Shown: positions 34,619-41,604 of the stretch, in pieces
Numbering within the stretch: the stretch's first letter is position 1
Layout: each line of letters begins with the position of its first letter
NCBI GenBank assembly: GCA_965249175.1
Contig: OZ252227.1
Coordinates: forward strand, 1,860,001 to 1,924,000
DNA: 64,000 nucleotides
Direction: 5' to 3'
DNA from: CAZYFH01 sp965249175
Lineage (GTDB): Bacteria > Acidobacteriota > Vicinamibacteria > Vicinamibacterales > UBA8438
Translations under genes and position numbers: made by a program
Notes under the pieces: generated by a model
Database searches by the model: none
What the model was told of the DNA's origin: nothing
What the model saw: only the letters and a program-made list of their open reading frames with translations

Positions 34619-35326
34619 ATGAAAGGCACCTGGACCGTCGTTGGCATGATCACTGCGTCGCTCGTTGGCGGCGCGCTGGCCAACCTCCTGATGATGGGCG
34701 GCGTCGAGGCTCAGGGCGTCGCCGAGGTGGTCACTACAACCCAGCTCAATCTGGTCGACGGCACCGGACGGTTGCGTGGCACGCTGAGCGGCAGCGATGA
34801 GCGCGGTCTTGCGTCGCTCACCTTCTACGACGATCAAGGACGAGTACGTGGCGTGTTCGGCGTCGATCCCGGCGGCACGCCTGTCGTCGAGCTCCTGGAT
34901 GCCCAGGGACAGCGTCGCGTGCTCGTGACCGCGGAGGGCGATGAGCCGCTGGTGGTGCTCGGGCTCGAGAACGAGGGCCAGGGTTTGTTCGGCGTCATCC
35001 AGGGAGCCCCGATGCTGACCTTGGGAGACGGCACACAGAGCCGGGCGCTGCTGCACCTGAATGCGGAGGGTCAACCTCGACTGGCGCTCACGGACGGCGT
35101 CGGCCAGCAGACCGCCGCGCTTCATGTCGGCAACGACGACATGCCGCAGCTCACCCTCTCGGCGGCGGGACGCCCACGCGCGGTGTTCGGCGTCGTGAAC
35201 GATGCGACCGTGCTCAACCTGGCCGACGCGAGGCAACCCCGGTTGGCGTTCGGCGTCGCCGCCGACGGCTGGCCCAGTGTCAACTTCATCGACGAGAACG
35301 GCGTGATCGTGAGCCAGCTTCCATGA
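34619..35326 (+). CDS. Membrane-anchored protein with ~22-residue beta repeats (unknown function)
   Basis: 235 aa from the ATG at 34619 (GAGGGG 10 nt upstream). One N-terminal membrane helix (VVGMITASLVGGALANLLMM), then about eight short repeats with the pattern G-x-x-R...L-x-L-x-D/N...G: DGTGRLRGTLSG, DDQGRVRGVFGV, DAQGQRRVLVTA, GDGTQSRALLHL, NAEGQPRLALTD, SAAGRPRAVFGV, ADARQPRLAFGV, DENGVIVSQLP. This looks like a beta-solenoid or propeller surface protein. No enzyme motif is seen. Confidence 0.6.
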   Translation: MKGTWTVVGMITASLVGGALANLLMMGGVEAQGVAEVVTTTQLNLVDGTGRLRGTLSGSDERGLASLTFYDDQGRVRGVFGVDPGGTPVVELLDAQGQRRVLVTAEGDEPLVVLGLENEGQGLFGVIQGAPMLTLGDGTQSRALLHLNAEGQPRLALTDGVGQQTAALHVGNDDMPQLTLSAAGRPRAVFGVVNDATVLNLADARQPRLAFGVAADGWPSVNFIDENGVIVSQLP

Positions 35327-35394
35327 GCGAGGCGCAGCCCCGGCGCACGTGCGTGCGTAGCTGCGCGCGCCGCTTGATGGTGAAAGGACGATCC

Positions 35395-36846
35395 ATGAGC
35401 CGGGTGCGCACGTTCGCTGTCCTCGTCGTGATCGGTCTCGCGGTCGGCATGTCGCCGAGCGTGGCGACGCAGTCGGACACCGAGCGACCGAAGCGGATTG
35501 CCCTGTGGGGGTCATCGGTACCGAATGGGACCGGGGACGAGCTCGATCTGGGCGGCTATACCGGCCGCCTGCGCGAGCTGCTCGAACCCCGCGGTTGGGA
35601 GGTGCTGAACCGATCGCGTGGCGGTGACAACACCGTCACGATCGCGCCGCGCTTCGAACCCGAGGGAACGCCCGATCCCGACACGCGGTATCTGACCACG
35701 GTGCACCCCGGATACGTGGTCATCGCGCTTTCACTCGGTAACGAGGGGATCAAGCGGTGCGCCCCCGGCGAGGAGTCCCGCCGCTGCGTGGCCTCGCAGG
35801 ACGCGGGCGCCGCCCTCGCTCAGCAGTTTGCCGACGGCATGCGGGCGCTCATTGGGCGGTCGCGCGAACGCGGCATTGAGCCGGTCGTCGGACTGAACTA
35901 CGCCCGAGGCGATTTCACCGAGTTCGAGTACGGACACGTCCGTCGCATGAACCTGTTGATGAACACGTGGGACGTCCCGAGCATCAACTTCCTCGGCGCC
36001 ATCGATGACGGGCACGGTCGGTGGGCGCGCGGCTTCTTCCCCGAGCCCATCCACCCCAACGCGGCGGGACACACGGAGATGTTTCATGCGATCGTCCCGA
36101 CGCTGTTCGACGCGATCGCCGCCGGCAAGCCGATCCCAACGACGGCAAGTGGTCCGGGATTCGCACGCGTGCGGGGCGGTGGCCGGGCGCCGCTGACGCT
36201 CCAGGTGGACGACACGCTGCGGTCGTTCGGGTTCAGCTTTCTCGTGCGCTCGGACGGCGATGGCACGGTCGCAGGGATCGGCGGCGAGACAGTCGACCAT
36301 GACGTCGTCTGGCGCACGGTGCCGACGGCACGCGGCGACCGGGAGTTCGAGGCGATGACACTCAGCCCGAGCGGCCGCCGGTTCCAGGCCACCATCAATT
36401 TAGTGGACGGTCGCTGGGTCTATGCCGCCGCGGGCGGGAACAGCGTGACGTCACCCGCGCCGGGCGCCAACGGGCGGTGGCATCACGTCGTGCTCACACA
36501 CTATGTCGCCCGCGGCCGGACGCACTTCTATGTCGACGGACGACTCGTCGGCACGATCGCCGAGCGGCTCCAGCCGGATCGGTTCGTGCTCGGCGGGCCC
36601 GGTCCGGAGTGGTCGACAGCGGTGGCCGCGCAGGCCGATTACAAGGAGTGGATGGTGCACCGCGCGGGGTTGAACTCTGACGAGGTCGCCGCGCTCCATG
36701 GTGGCACGCTGCTGCAGGCGAGCCTCGAACTCTACGCGCCGATGTCCTTGACCGAGACCGAGACAGATGACGCGTTCGCGAACCGTGCCCAGAGTCTGTC
36801 GACGATCGTCGTCGACAGCCGCGCCGTGACGCCGGCCGTCGACTGA
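35395..36846 (+). CDS. Secreted SGNH/GDSL hydrolase with C-terminal LamG-like domain
   Basis: 483 aa from the ATG at 35395 (AAAGGA upstream; signal peptide RTFAVLVVIGLAVGMSPSVA). SGNH domain about 35-250: block I Ser in IALWGSSVPNGTGDE, Gly/Asn blocks in RSRGGDNTV and ALSLGNEG, and block V Asp/His in EPIHPNAAGHTEMF. C-terminal ~200 residues form a concanavalin-like (LamG/DUF1080-type) sandwich: DGRWVYAAAGGN, WHHVVLTHYVARGRTHFYVDGRLVGTI. Probably a carbohydrate esterase whose C-terminal domain binds polysaccharide (inference). Confidence 0.82.
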   Translation: MSRVRTFAVLVVIGLAVGMSPSVATQSDTERPKRIALWGSSVPNGTGDELDLGGYTGRLRELLEPRGWEVLNRSRGGDNTVTIAPRFEPEGTPDPDTRYLTTVHPGYVVIALSLGNEGIKRCAPGEESRRCVASQDAGAALAQQFADGMRALIGRSRERGIEPVVGLNYARGDFTEFEYGHVRRMNLLMNTWDVPSINFLGAIDDGHGRWARGFFPEPIHPNAAGHTEMFHAIVPTLFDAIAAGKPIPTTASGPGFARVRGGGRAPLTLQVDDTLRSFGFSFLVRSDGDGTVAGIGGETVDHDVVWRTVPTARGDREFEAMTLSPSGRRFQATINLVDGRWVYAAAGGNSVTSPAPGANGRWHHVVLTHYVARGRTHFYVDGRLVGTIAERLQPDRFVLGGPGPEWSTAVAAQADYKEWMVHRAGLNSDEVAALHGGTLLQASLELYAPMSLTETETDDAFANRAQSLSTIVVDSRAVTPAVD

Positions 36847-36866
36847 CTCTCGGCCCTGCCCATTAG

Positions 36867-37023
36867 CAGCCCGTGATGAAAGTCCCGCGGCATTCGACCG
36901 CCGATGCATCCCGCCTCTCTGCGTTGCTCATCGGTCAAATACTCCCGGTATTTCCCTCTTCGCGCCTTGTGAGACGGGCGCCTCGACGGTCTCGGTGCAA
37001 CGCGGCACTTTCACCACGGGCTG
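36867..37023. mobile_element. MITE-like element A (157 bp)
   Basis: Terminal inverted repeats CAGCCCGTGATGAAAGT and its near-complement ACTTTCACCACGGGCTG match the ends of the IS1182-like element at 61565-63033. The flanks are TTAG on the left and CTAC on the right. The body is itself a long imperfect palindrome with a central stem AAATAC-TCCCG-GTATTT in a core shared with elements at 54776, 60809 and 61004. No coding sequence. The CTA at its right edge is the TAG stop of the VOC gene on the minus strand. Confidence 0.8.
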
Positions 37024-37626
37024 CTACTCGCCCATCATCTTTTGCACGCGCTTGGCCATCTCGCGTGGCGAGACGTCCTCGACGTGGGTCGAGACGGCCC
37101 ACACGTGCCCGAACGGATCGACGAGCTGTCCGTAGCGGTCGCCCCAGAACTGGTTCTCGAGCGGTTGTGTCACGCGGGCGCCGGCCTGCGCCGCGCGGAT
37201 AAAGAAATCGTCCGCGTCCTCGACGTAGACGTTCACCACGCACGGCGTGCCACCCAGTGTCGTCGGCGACTTGGATCCGCCCGGCATCTCCTCGGCAACC
37301 ATGACCCGCGAGTCGCCGATCTGGACCTCGCCATGCATCAGTGAGCCGCCTGGACCCGGCATCCGCATCACTTCCTTCGCGCCGAACGCCTTCTCGTAGA
37401 ACGCCATCGCCTGGTTGCCGTCGCTCACGATGAGGTGCACGCTGACGGTGTTGAAGCCCTTCGGGACCGGGCGCACTTCTTTAGGTGCGCGTGTGCGCGC
37501 GCTGGCGGCGCGTTTCGCGGTGCGGGCACCCCCGGCCGTGCTCTTTTTCTTTGTCGCTCGCGCCTTCGCCGTCTTCTTCCTTGGGACCGCAGCCTTCTTC
37601 TTCGCTGCCTTGCGCTTCTTTGCCAT
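37024..37626 (-). CDS. VOC/PhnB-like protein with histone-like basic N-terminal tail
   Basis: 200 aa from the ATG at 37626 (AAAGGAG upstream). Residues 1 to about 60 are nearly all Lys, Ala, Arg, Thr (AKKRKAAKKKAAVPRKKTAK and similar), like histone H1 or AlgR3 tails. The rest is a VOC (glyoxalase/PhnB-type) domain: SVHLIVSDGNQAMAFYEKAF, MHGEVQIGDSRVMVAEEMP, WGDRYGQLVDPFGHVWAVSTH, ending DVSPREMAKRVQKMMGE as in PhnB-like proteins. The tail suggests nucleic-acid binding; joined to a VOC domain it is unusual. The stop TAG abuts a MITE. Confidence 0.82.
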   Translation of the reverse strand: MAKKRKAAKKKAAVPRKKTAKARATKKKSTAGGARTAKRAASARTRAPKEVRPVPKGFNTVSVHLIVSDGNQAMAFYEKAFGAKEVMRMPGPGGSLMHGEVQIGDSRVMVAEEMPGGSKSPTTLGGTPCVVNVYVEDADDFFIRAAQAGARVTQPLENQFWGDRYGQLVDPFGHVWAVSTHVEDVSPREMAKRVQKMMGE

Positions 37627-37727
37627 GGGGCTCGCTCCTTTGCGGCGAGAGTATATCAAGGGCCGTATAATGGCGGCCGCCCTCGTCCGGTTTCGACACC
37701 GGACAGCACCGAGAGGAGAACGCGCCG

Positions 37728-38405
37728 ATGGGCTCGATGGTGGAGTTTTCGACGAACGGCAAGCGTAGCAGCGGTTATCTCGCCACGCCTGCGCGCGCGA
37801 CCGGCCCGGGGGTCATTGTCATTCAGGAGTGGTGGGGCTTGGTCGACCACGTGAAGGACATCGTCGATCGGCTGGCGGCCGAGGGATTCGTCGCGCTGGC
37901 GCCCGACATGTATCACGGCGAGACGGCGACCGGTCCGGACGCGGCCGGCAAGCTGATGATGGCGCTGCAGATTGACGAGGCGGAAAAGGACCTGCGGGGC
38001 GCCGTGGAGCACGTGCTGTCGCGCGACGAGACGGCCGGCGGTCGTGTCGGGACCGTCGGCTTCTGCATGGGCGGGCAGCTCTCACTGTTTGCCGCGTGCG
38101 CAAACGCCAAGGTCGGCGCGTGCGTCGACTTCTACGGGATTCACCCCAACGTGACGCCCGATCTCCCGAGCCTTCACGCACCCGTGCTCGGCTTCTTCGC
38201 CGAGAAGGACACGTTCGTGCCGCCGGACGTGGCGCGCACGCTCGAGGCCGATCTGGAGGCCGCCGGCAAGACGGCGGACATCACGGTCTTTGCGGGAGCC
38301 GACCACGGATTCTTCAACGATACCAGGCGCGACGTCTACCACGCGGAATATGCCGCGCAATGCTGGCAGCGGATGCTGACCTTCTATCGCCACCACCTGG
38401 GGTGA
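37728..38405 (+). CDS. Dienelactone hydrolase-family protein
   Basis: 225 aa alpha/beta-hydrolase with a cysteine nucleophile in VGTVGFCMGGQLSLFAA, the Glu in IVIQEWWGL that activates it, Asp in FFAEKDTFVPP and His in GADHGFFND. This matches carboxymethylenebutenolidase-type enzymes, which open lactone rings. Length is right for the family. It is alone between the VOC gene (divergent) and a small membrane protein gene. Confidence 0.9.
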   Translation: MGSMVEFSTNGKRSSGYLATPARATGPGVIVIQEWWGLVDHVKDIVDRLAAEGFVALAPDMYHGETATGPDAAGKLMMALQIDEAEKDLRGAVEHVLSRDETAGGRVGTVGFCMGGQLSLFAACANAKVGACVDFYGIHPNVTPDLPSLHAPVLGFFAEKDTFVPPDVARTLEADLEAAGKTADITVFAGADHGFFNDTRRDVYHAEYAAQCWQRMLTFYRHHLG

Positions 38406-38437
38406 GGGTACCCGACGGCCAGGACCGCGGACCAGCG

Positions 38438-38605
38438 ATGCTCAAGTTCCTCAACGGCCTCCGATCCTGGCAGCTGTTCGTGCTCGCCGCGGTCCTCTTT
38501 GCCGTCGACGTGCTGGTTCCGGATCCGATTCCGTTCCTCGACGAGGCGCTGCTCGGCCTGCTCACCTACGCGCTCGCGCGCTGGAAGAAGGTCCCTCCGG
38601 CGTAG
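38438..38605 (+). CDS. Small membrane protein (DUF6116-like)
   Basis: 55 aa: MLKFLNGLRSWQLFVLAAVL, then FAVDVLVPDPIPFLDEALLG and TYALARWKKVPPA. One or two membrane helices separated by a PDPIPFLDE turn, with a basic C-terminus. The pattern VPDPIPFxDE...LLxxLxxR is that of small DUF6116/DUF4124-type inner-membrane proteins of unknown role (recognised by pattern, not by search). It starts 33 bp after the hydrolase stop. Confidence 0.65.
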   Translation: MLKFLNGLRSWQLFVLAAVLFAVDVLVPDPIPFLDEALLGLLTYALARWKKVPPA

Positions 38606-39224
38606 ATCTGCGCGAGCGCCCGCGGCGGTTGGCTCACGGCTCATGACTCACTGGCTGCGGGTGTTCTCCCGACGTCGCGGCTGCGGGTATCAATCCGATC
38701 AGCCGGGGTCGGCCCGCCGGAAAACCGCGCCTGCGCTCGCCCCCGCATCGACGATGCGGCGATCATCAGGTGGTCCGGAACGGCGGGCGCGGCTGCCATC
38801 CGCGGCACGGGTTGTCCGCGAGCCACGGATCACAGAGAGCGGGATCGCCTGCCGGGCGCTCCGGAGCGGTTTTCGGTAACGGCCACAGCGGCGTGCCTCC
38901 ACGGCTGTCGGATCGATACCCGCAGCCACGACGTCGACCCTCTTCGAAGCGCCCGCCCGCTACGACGTCCGCTCGGGAGCTCGGCCATCGACGGACCAAG
39001 CCGTCACAGCCGGATATGTTGCGGCAGAGTATCGGACTATCGAGGTCCTCATATCAGCCCGGCCGCTCGTTCGAAGATCGGCGAAATCCGCCCGCCAGGC
39101 TGACACGCACACGCGAATTGGTCGGTCGGTCTTTGGCGTCTATGCTGCGTGCCAGGTCGTGTACCGGATTATCGCGGTCGGCAGACTACTTGTTCGGCCG
39201 AGAACTGCGTGCCAGCGACTGGGA
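38606..39224. other. 619-bp non-coding region with one hairpin element
   Basis: No convincing gene is present: short open frames have no ribosome sites and no family resemblance. The left half holds the inverted-repeat element at 38670-38936. The remainder up to the BrnT promoter at 39225 is lower in GC than neighbouring genes and shows nothing recognisable. Confidence 0.6.
38670..38936. mobile_element. MITE-like inverted-repeat element E (267 bp)
   Basis: About 36-bp imperfect terminal inverted repeats: left begins CGACGTCGCGGCTGCGGGTA (38670), right ends TACCCGCAGCCACGACGTCG (38936). The next bases are also complementary with few mismatches (ATCAATCCGATCAGCC against GGCTGTCGGATCGAT), and an inner pair (GGAAAACCGC / GCGGTTTTCGG) extends the palindrome. 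No open frame inside. The termini differ from elements A-D, so this is another family. Confidence 0.6.
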
Positions 39225-39254
39225 TTGACGTGTATGCACGTATGTGCATATAGT
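39225..39254 (+). promoter_or_regulatory. BrnTA promoter with overlapping operator palindrome
   Basis: -35 TTGACG (39225-39230), 18-nt spacer, -10 TATAGT (39249-39254). The spacer contains a perfect palindrome TATGCAC-GTAT-GTGCATA (39233-39250) that overlaps the -10, the expected place for BrnA repressor binding. The predicted start of transcription falls at about the GTG start (39260), so the toxin mRNA may be leaderless. Confidence 0.7.
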
Positions 39255-39259
39255 CGCGA

Positions 39260-39529
39260 GTGGAGTTCGAGTGGGACCAGCGCAAGGCCGCCGCGAATCT
39301 CCGCAAACACGCCGTTGACTTCGCCGATGCTGCGACCGTGCTCTACGACGAGCGTGCAGTAACTCTTTGTGACAGCCACGCGACGGAAGACCGGTTCGTC
39401 TCGCTGGGCATGGATGCCCTTGGACGGATTCTGGTCGTTGTCTTCACGTGGCGCGGCCGGGCGGCACGATTGATCTCGGCTCGTAGGGCCACGGCCAGGG
39501 AACGGAAACAGTACGAGGCCAAACCATGA
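39260..39529 (+). CDS. brnT: BrnT-family ribonuclease toxin
   Basis: 89 aa, GTG start. Full BrnT pattern: EFEWDQRKAAANLRKHAVDFADAATVL, RFVSLGMDALGRILVVVFTWRG, and RLISARRATARERKQYE. BrnT is a RelE-fold RNase that cleaves mRNA when free of BrnA. The gene overlaps brnA by 4 nt (ATGA), so the two are translationally coupled, with toxin first as is usual for this type II system. Confidence 0.93.
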   Translation: MEFEWDQRKAAANLRKHAVDFADAATVLYDERAVTLCDSHATEDRFVSLGMDALGRILVVVFTWRGRAARLISARRATARERKQYEAKP

Positions 39530-39798
39530 AGCGAGAGTACGACTTCGCCAAAGGCAAGCGAGGCGCTCCCATCAAGGTGGCGCGCGGTAAGACCAGGATC
39601 ACGATCCGTTTAGACGACGACCTCCTAGCGTGGTTCAGAAAGGCTGCCCACGAGCAGGGCGGGGGGAGCTATCAGACGTTGATCAATCTGGCGCTGCGTG
39701 ACCATGTCGAGGCACGCCGAGAACGTCTGGAACAGACCCTACGGCGAGTAATCCGTGAGGAACTGCCGCGCGGCCTGAAGCGGGCTGCCAGTCAATAG
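39526..39798 (+). CDS. brnA: BrnA-family antitoxin
   Basis: 90 aa. N-terminal toxin-binding part (MKREYDFAKGKRGAPIKVAR) and a ribbon-helix-helix DNA-binding core (KTRITIRLDDDLLAWFRKAAHEQGGGSYQTLINLALRDHV) with the IDDDLLAWF strand-helix of BrnA. A longer than usual charged helix follows (VEARRERLEQTLRRVIREEL). It should neutralise BrnT and repress the promoter at the palindrome 39233-39250. Confidence 0.92.
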   Translation: MKREYDFAKGKRGAPIKVARGKTRITIRLDDDLLAWFRKAAHEQGGGSYQTLINLALRDHVEARRERLEQTLRRVIREELPRGLKRAASQ

Positions 39799-39806
39799 AA
39801 CTGAGC

Positions 39807-39851
39807 GACCGGGAACATCGGTAACAGAATAGACCGGCAACATGGGTAACA
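39807..39851. repeat. Two 20-bp direct repeats after brnA
   Basis: GACCGGGAACATCGGTAACA (39807-39826) and GACCGGCAACATGGGTAACA (39832-39851) differ at 2 positions and are spaced 25 bp apart, 8 bp after the brnA stop. An open frame of 35 codons starts inside the second repeat (ATG 39842, TAG 39947-39949), without a ribosome site; whether it is expressed is unknown. It may be a relic of a mobile element boundary. Confidence 0.5.
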
Positions 39852-40063
39852 CCTCGTGGTTGCCGAGAAAGCGCGAGTGCCTGTGGGAGCGGTGGGAAGC
39901 CGCGCTCTTTGCGGGTGTCCACGGCTTCCACAGGCCAGTCGACTGTTAGGGTCGGAGGACGTAGTCACGTTCGTCGAGCCGCGCTAAGAGGACCTGACAG
40001 AAATAGATCGACCAGACGCCGTCGTCAACGTCCTCGAGTCCAATCGGGTGGTGCCGTTGCTCC

Positions 40064-40384
40064 ATGGGTTGCCATCTCCAGCCAGGGCATCGACCAACCT
40101 CCTGTTGGTCTCCCAGCACCGAGGACGTCTTCGATGGTAGAAACACGAGGGACGCTCGACGGGTCTGTCCGACAAGCCTGTGGCGCATCGCGAGGCGGAA
40201 GCTGGAACAACTTGACTCCGCGGAGGTTCTTCAAGACCTGCAAGTCCCCCCAGGCAATCGGCTCGAGGCGCTTTCTCGTGATCGGCGAGGCCAGTGCAGC
40301 GTTCGGATAAACGACCAGTATCGAATATGTTTCGCCTGGACGAACGACGGACCGGGGCGAGTAGAGATCATTGACCATCACTGA
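40064..40384 (+). CDS. higB: HigB/RelE-like toxin, N-terminus doubtful
   Basis: From about residue 20 on this is a clear HigB-type toxin: EDVFDGRNTRDARRVCPTSLWRIARRKLEQLDSAEVLQDLQVPPG, then DRRGQCSVRINDQYRICFAWTNDGPGRVEIIDHH. The expected N-terminus (about MIxSFxHRGTEDVF) is not in frame. A piece resembling it (VSQHRG) lies just before in another frame, so a small deletion may have damaged the start. The only in-frame ATG, at 40064, adds an unrelated leader. The toxin may thus be inactive while the antitoxin gene 16 bp downstream is intact. Confidence 0.75.
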   Translation: MGCHLQPGHRPTSCWSPSTEDVFDGRNTRDARRVCPTSLWRIARRKLEQLDSAEVLQDLQVPPGNRLEALSRDRRGQCSVRINDQYRICFAWTNDGPGRVEIIDHH

Positions 40385-40400
40385 CCGTAGAGGTTGAACC

Positions 40401-40709
40401 ATGGTCCGAATACCGACGCATCGAGAGCCGACACATCCCGGCGAAATGCTTCTTGAGGAGTTTCTCAAGCCGATGGCATTGTCGCAGCGGGACCTCGCGG
40501 ATGGAATTCGCGTGCCGTACCAGCGGATCAACGAACTGATCAACCATCGCCGGGGCGTCACGCCGGCGACCGCGCTGCGGTTGGCCAAATACTTCGGCAA
40601 CACCCCAGGGTTTTGGATGAACCTGCAGCTCCGTTGGGACCTTTACCAGGCTCAGCGGAGCGAGGCCGAGGCCATTAGACGGATTCGCAGGGTTGCGCGA
40701 GCCGGCTGA
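40401..40709 (+). CDS. higA: HigA-family antitoxin (HTH-XRE)
   Basis: 102 aa. HigA pattern: REPTHPGEMLLEEFLKPMALSQRDLADGIRVPYQRINELINHRRGVTPATALRLAKYFGNTPGFWMNLQLRWDL. The helix-turn-helix (about residues 30-60) should bind the operator upstream of the operon. It follows the HigB-like toxin gene by 16 bp. Typical length. It would bind toxin and repress transcription. Confidence 0.93.
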   Translation: MVRIPTHREPTHPGEMLLEEFLKPMALSQRDLADGIRVPYQRINELINHRRGVTPATALRLAKYFGNTPGFWMNLQLRWDLYQAQRSEAEAIRRIRRVARAG

Positions 40710-40758
40710 CAGCAAGAGACCTTCCAACCACGGTTTGCAACGGACGCCAGCTTGGCCA

Positions 40759-41544
40759 ATGATCGACTCTCACTGCCACTTGGCGGACGAGGCATTTTCC
40801 TCCGATCTCGAATCGGTCGTCGATCGGGCCAGGACCGCTGGTCTCGACGCGGCCCTCTGCATTCTCGACCTGACCACCGAGGCCGAAGGCCCACGCGCCG
40901 AGACAGCGGCCGCGCTGTGGCCACAGTTGCGGTTCGCCTTGGGTATCCATCCGCATCAGTCCGCGCGGTTCGCGGAGGCGCCGGGGGCCGTCGATGAGGT
41001 GGTGCGCGCGGGGCTCGCCGGATGCGATGGGGCGCGAGCCATCGGCGAGATCGGCTTGGACTACCACTACGATTTCGCGCCACGCGCCGTACAGCAGGAG
41101 GTGTTCCGTCACCAGGTACGCCTGGCGCGCGAGCTGTGCCGTCCCGTGGTCATCCACACGCGTGAGGCGGATGACGATACGGTGGCCATCCTCCAGTCAG
41201 AAGGCGCCGGCGACGTCACCGGCGTGTTTCACTGCTTCACCGGCGACGCCGTATTCGCCCGCCGGGCGCTGGACCTCGGTTTCTACGTCTCGTTCTCGGG
41301 CATCCTGACCTTCCGGCGCGCCGAGTCCATCCGTGAGGCGGCGGCGATGGTGCCTGCCGATCGTCTGCTCGTGGAGACGGATGCTCCGTATCTGGCGCCG
41401 GTGCCGTTCCGCGGTCGACGGAACGAACCTGCGTGGGTCGCCCGCGTCGTCGAGACGCTTGCCGAGGTCCGCGGCCAGTCCGTCGCCCAGACGGTCGACG
41501 AGACAACGGCGGCGTTCGAGACGCTGTTCAGCGAGGCGGGCTGA
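40759..41544 (+). CDS. tatD: TatD-family DNase/hydrolase
   Basis: 261 aa from the ATG at 40759, where the family N-terminus MIDSHCHL begins; the upstream in-frame extension (SNHGLQRTPAWP) is repeat-derived. Metal ligands: DSHCHL (HxH), Glu in AIGEIGLDYHYDF, His in VIHTREADD, His in GVFHCFTGD and Asp in LLVETDAPYLAP. TatD is a metal-dependent 3'-5' exonuclease used in DNA repair. Length is typical. It heads a run of housekeeping genes. Confidence 0.92.
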   Translation: MIDSHCHLADEAFSSDLESVVDRARTAGLDAALCILDLTTEAEGPRAETAAALWPQLRFALGIHPHQSARFAEAPGAVDEVVRAGLAGCDGARAIGEIGLDYHYDFAPRAVQQEVFRHQVRLARELCRPVVIHTREADDDTVAILQSEGAGDVTGVFHCFTGDAVFARRALDLGFYVSFSGILTFRRAESIREAAAMVPADRLLVETDAPYLAPVPFRGRRNEPAWVARVVETLAEVRGQSVAQTVDETTAAFETLFSEAG

Positions 41545-41566
41545 ATGCTGCTAAAGGCTTGGCGCA

Positions 41567-41596
41567 TTGACACTTGCAGCGCAAGTGTGGTCTGAT
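41567..41596 (+). promoter_or_regulatory. Possible promoter with perfect palindrome before polyprenyl synthase
   Basis: TTGACA (41567-41572) overlaps ACACTTGC-AGC-GCAAGTGT, a perfect 19-nt palindrome (41570-41588); a weak -10 candidate TCTGAT lies at 41591-41596. Transcription would start at about the GTG (41605). The palindrome has no T-run after it, so it looks more like an operator than a terminator of tatD. Confidence 0.5.
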
Positions 41597-41604
41597 CAAA
41601 GCGC

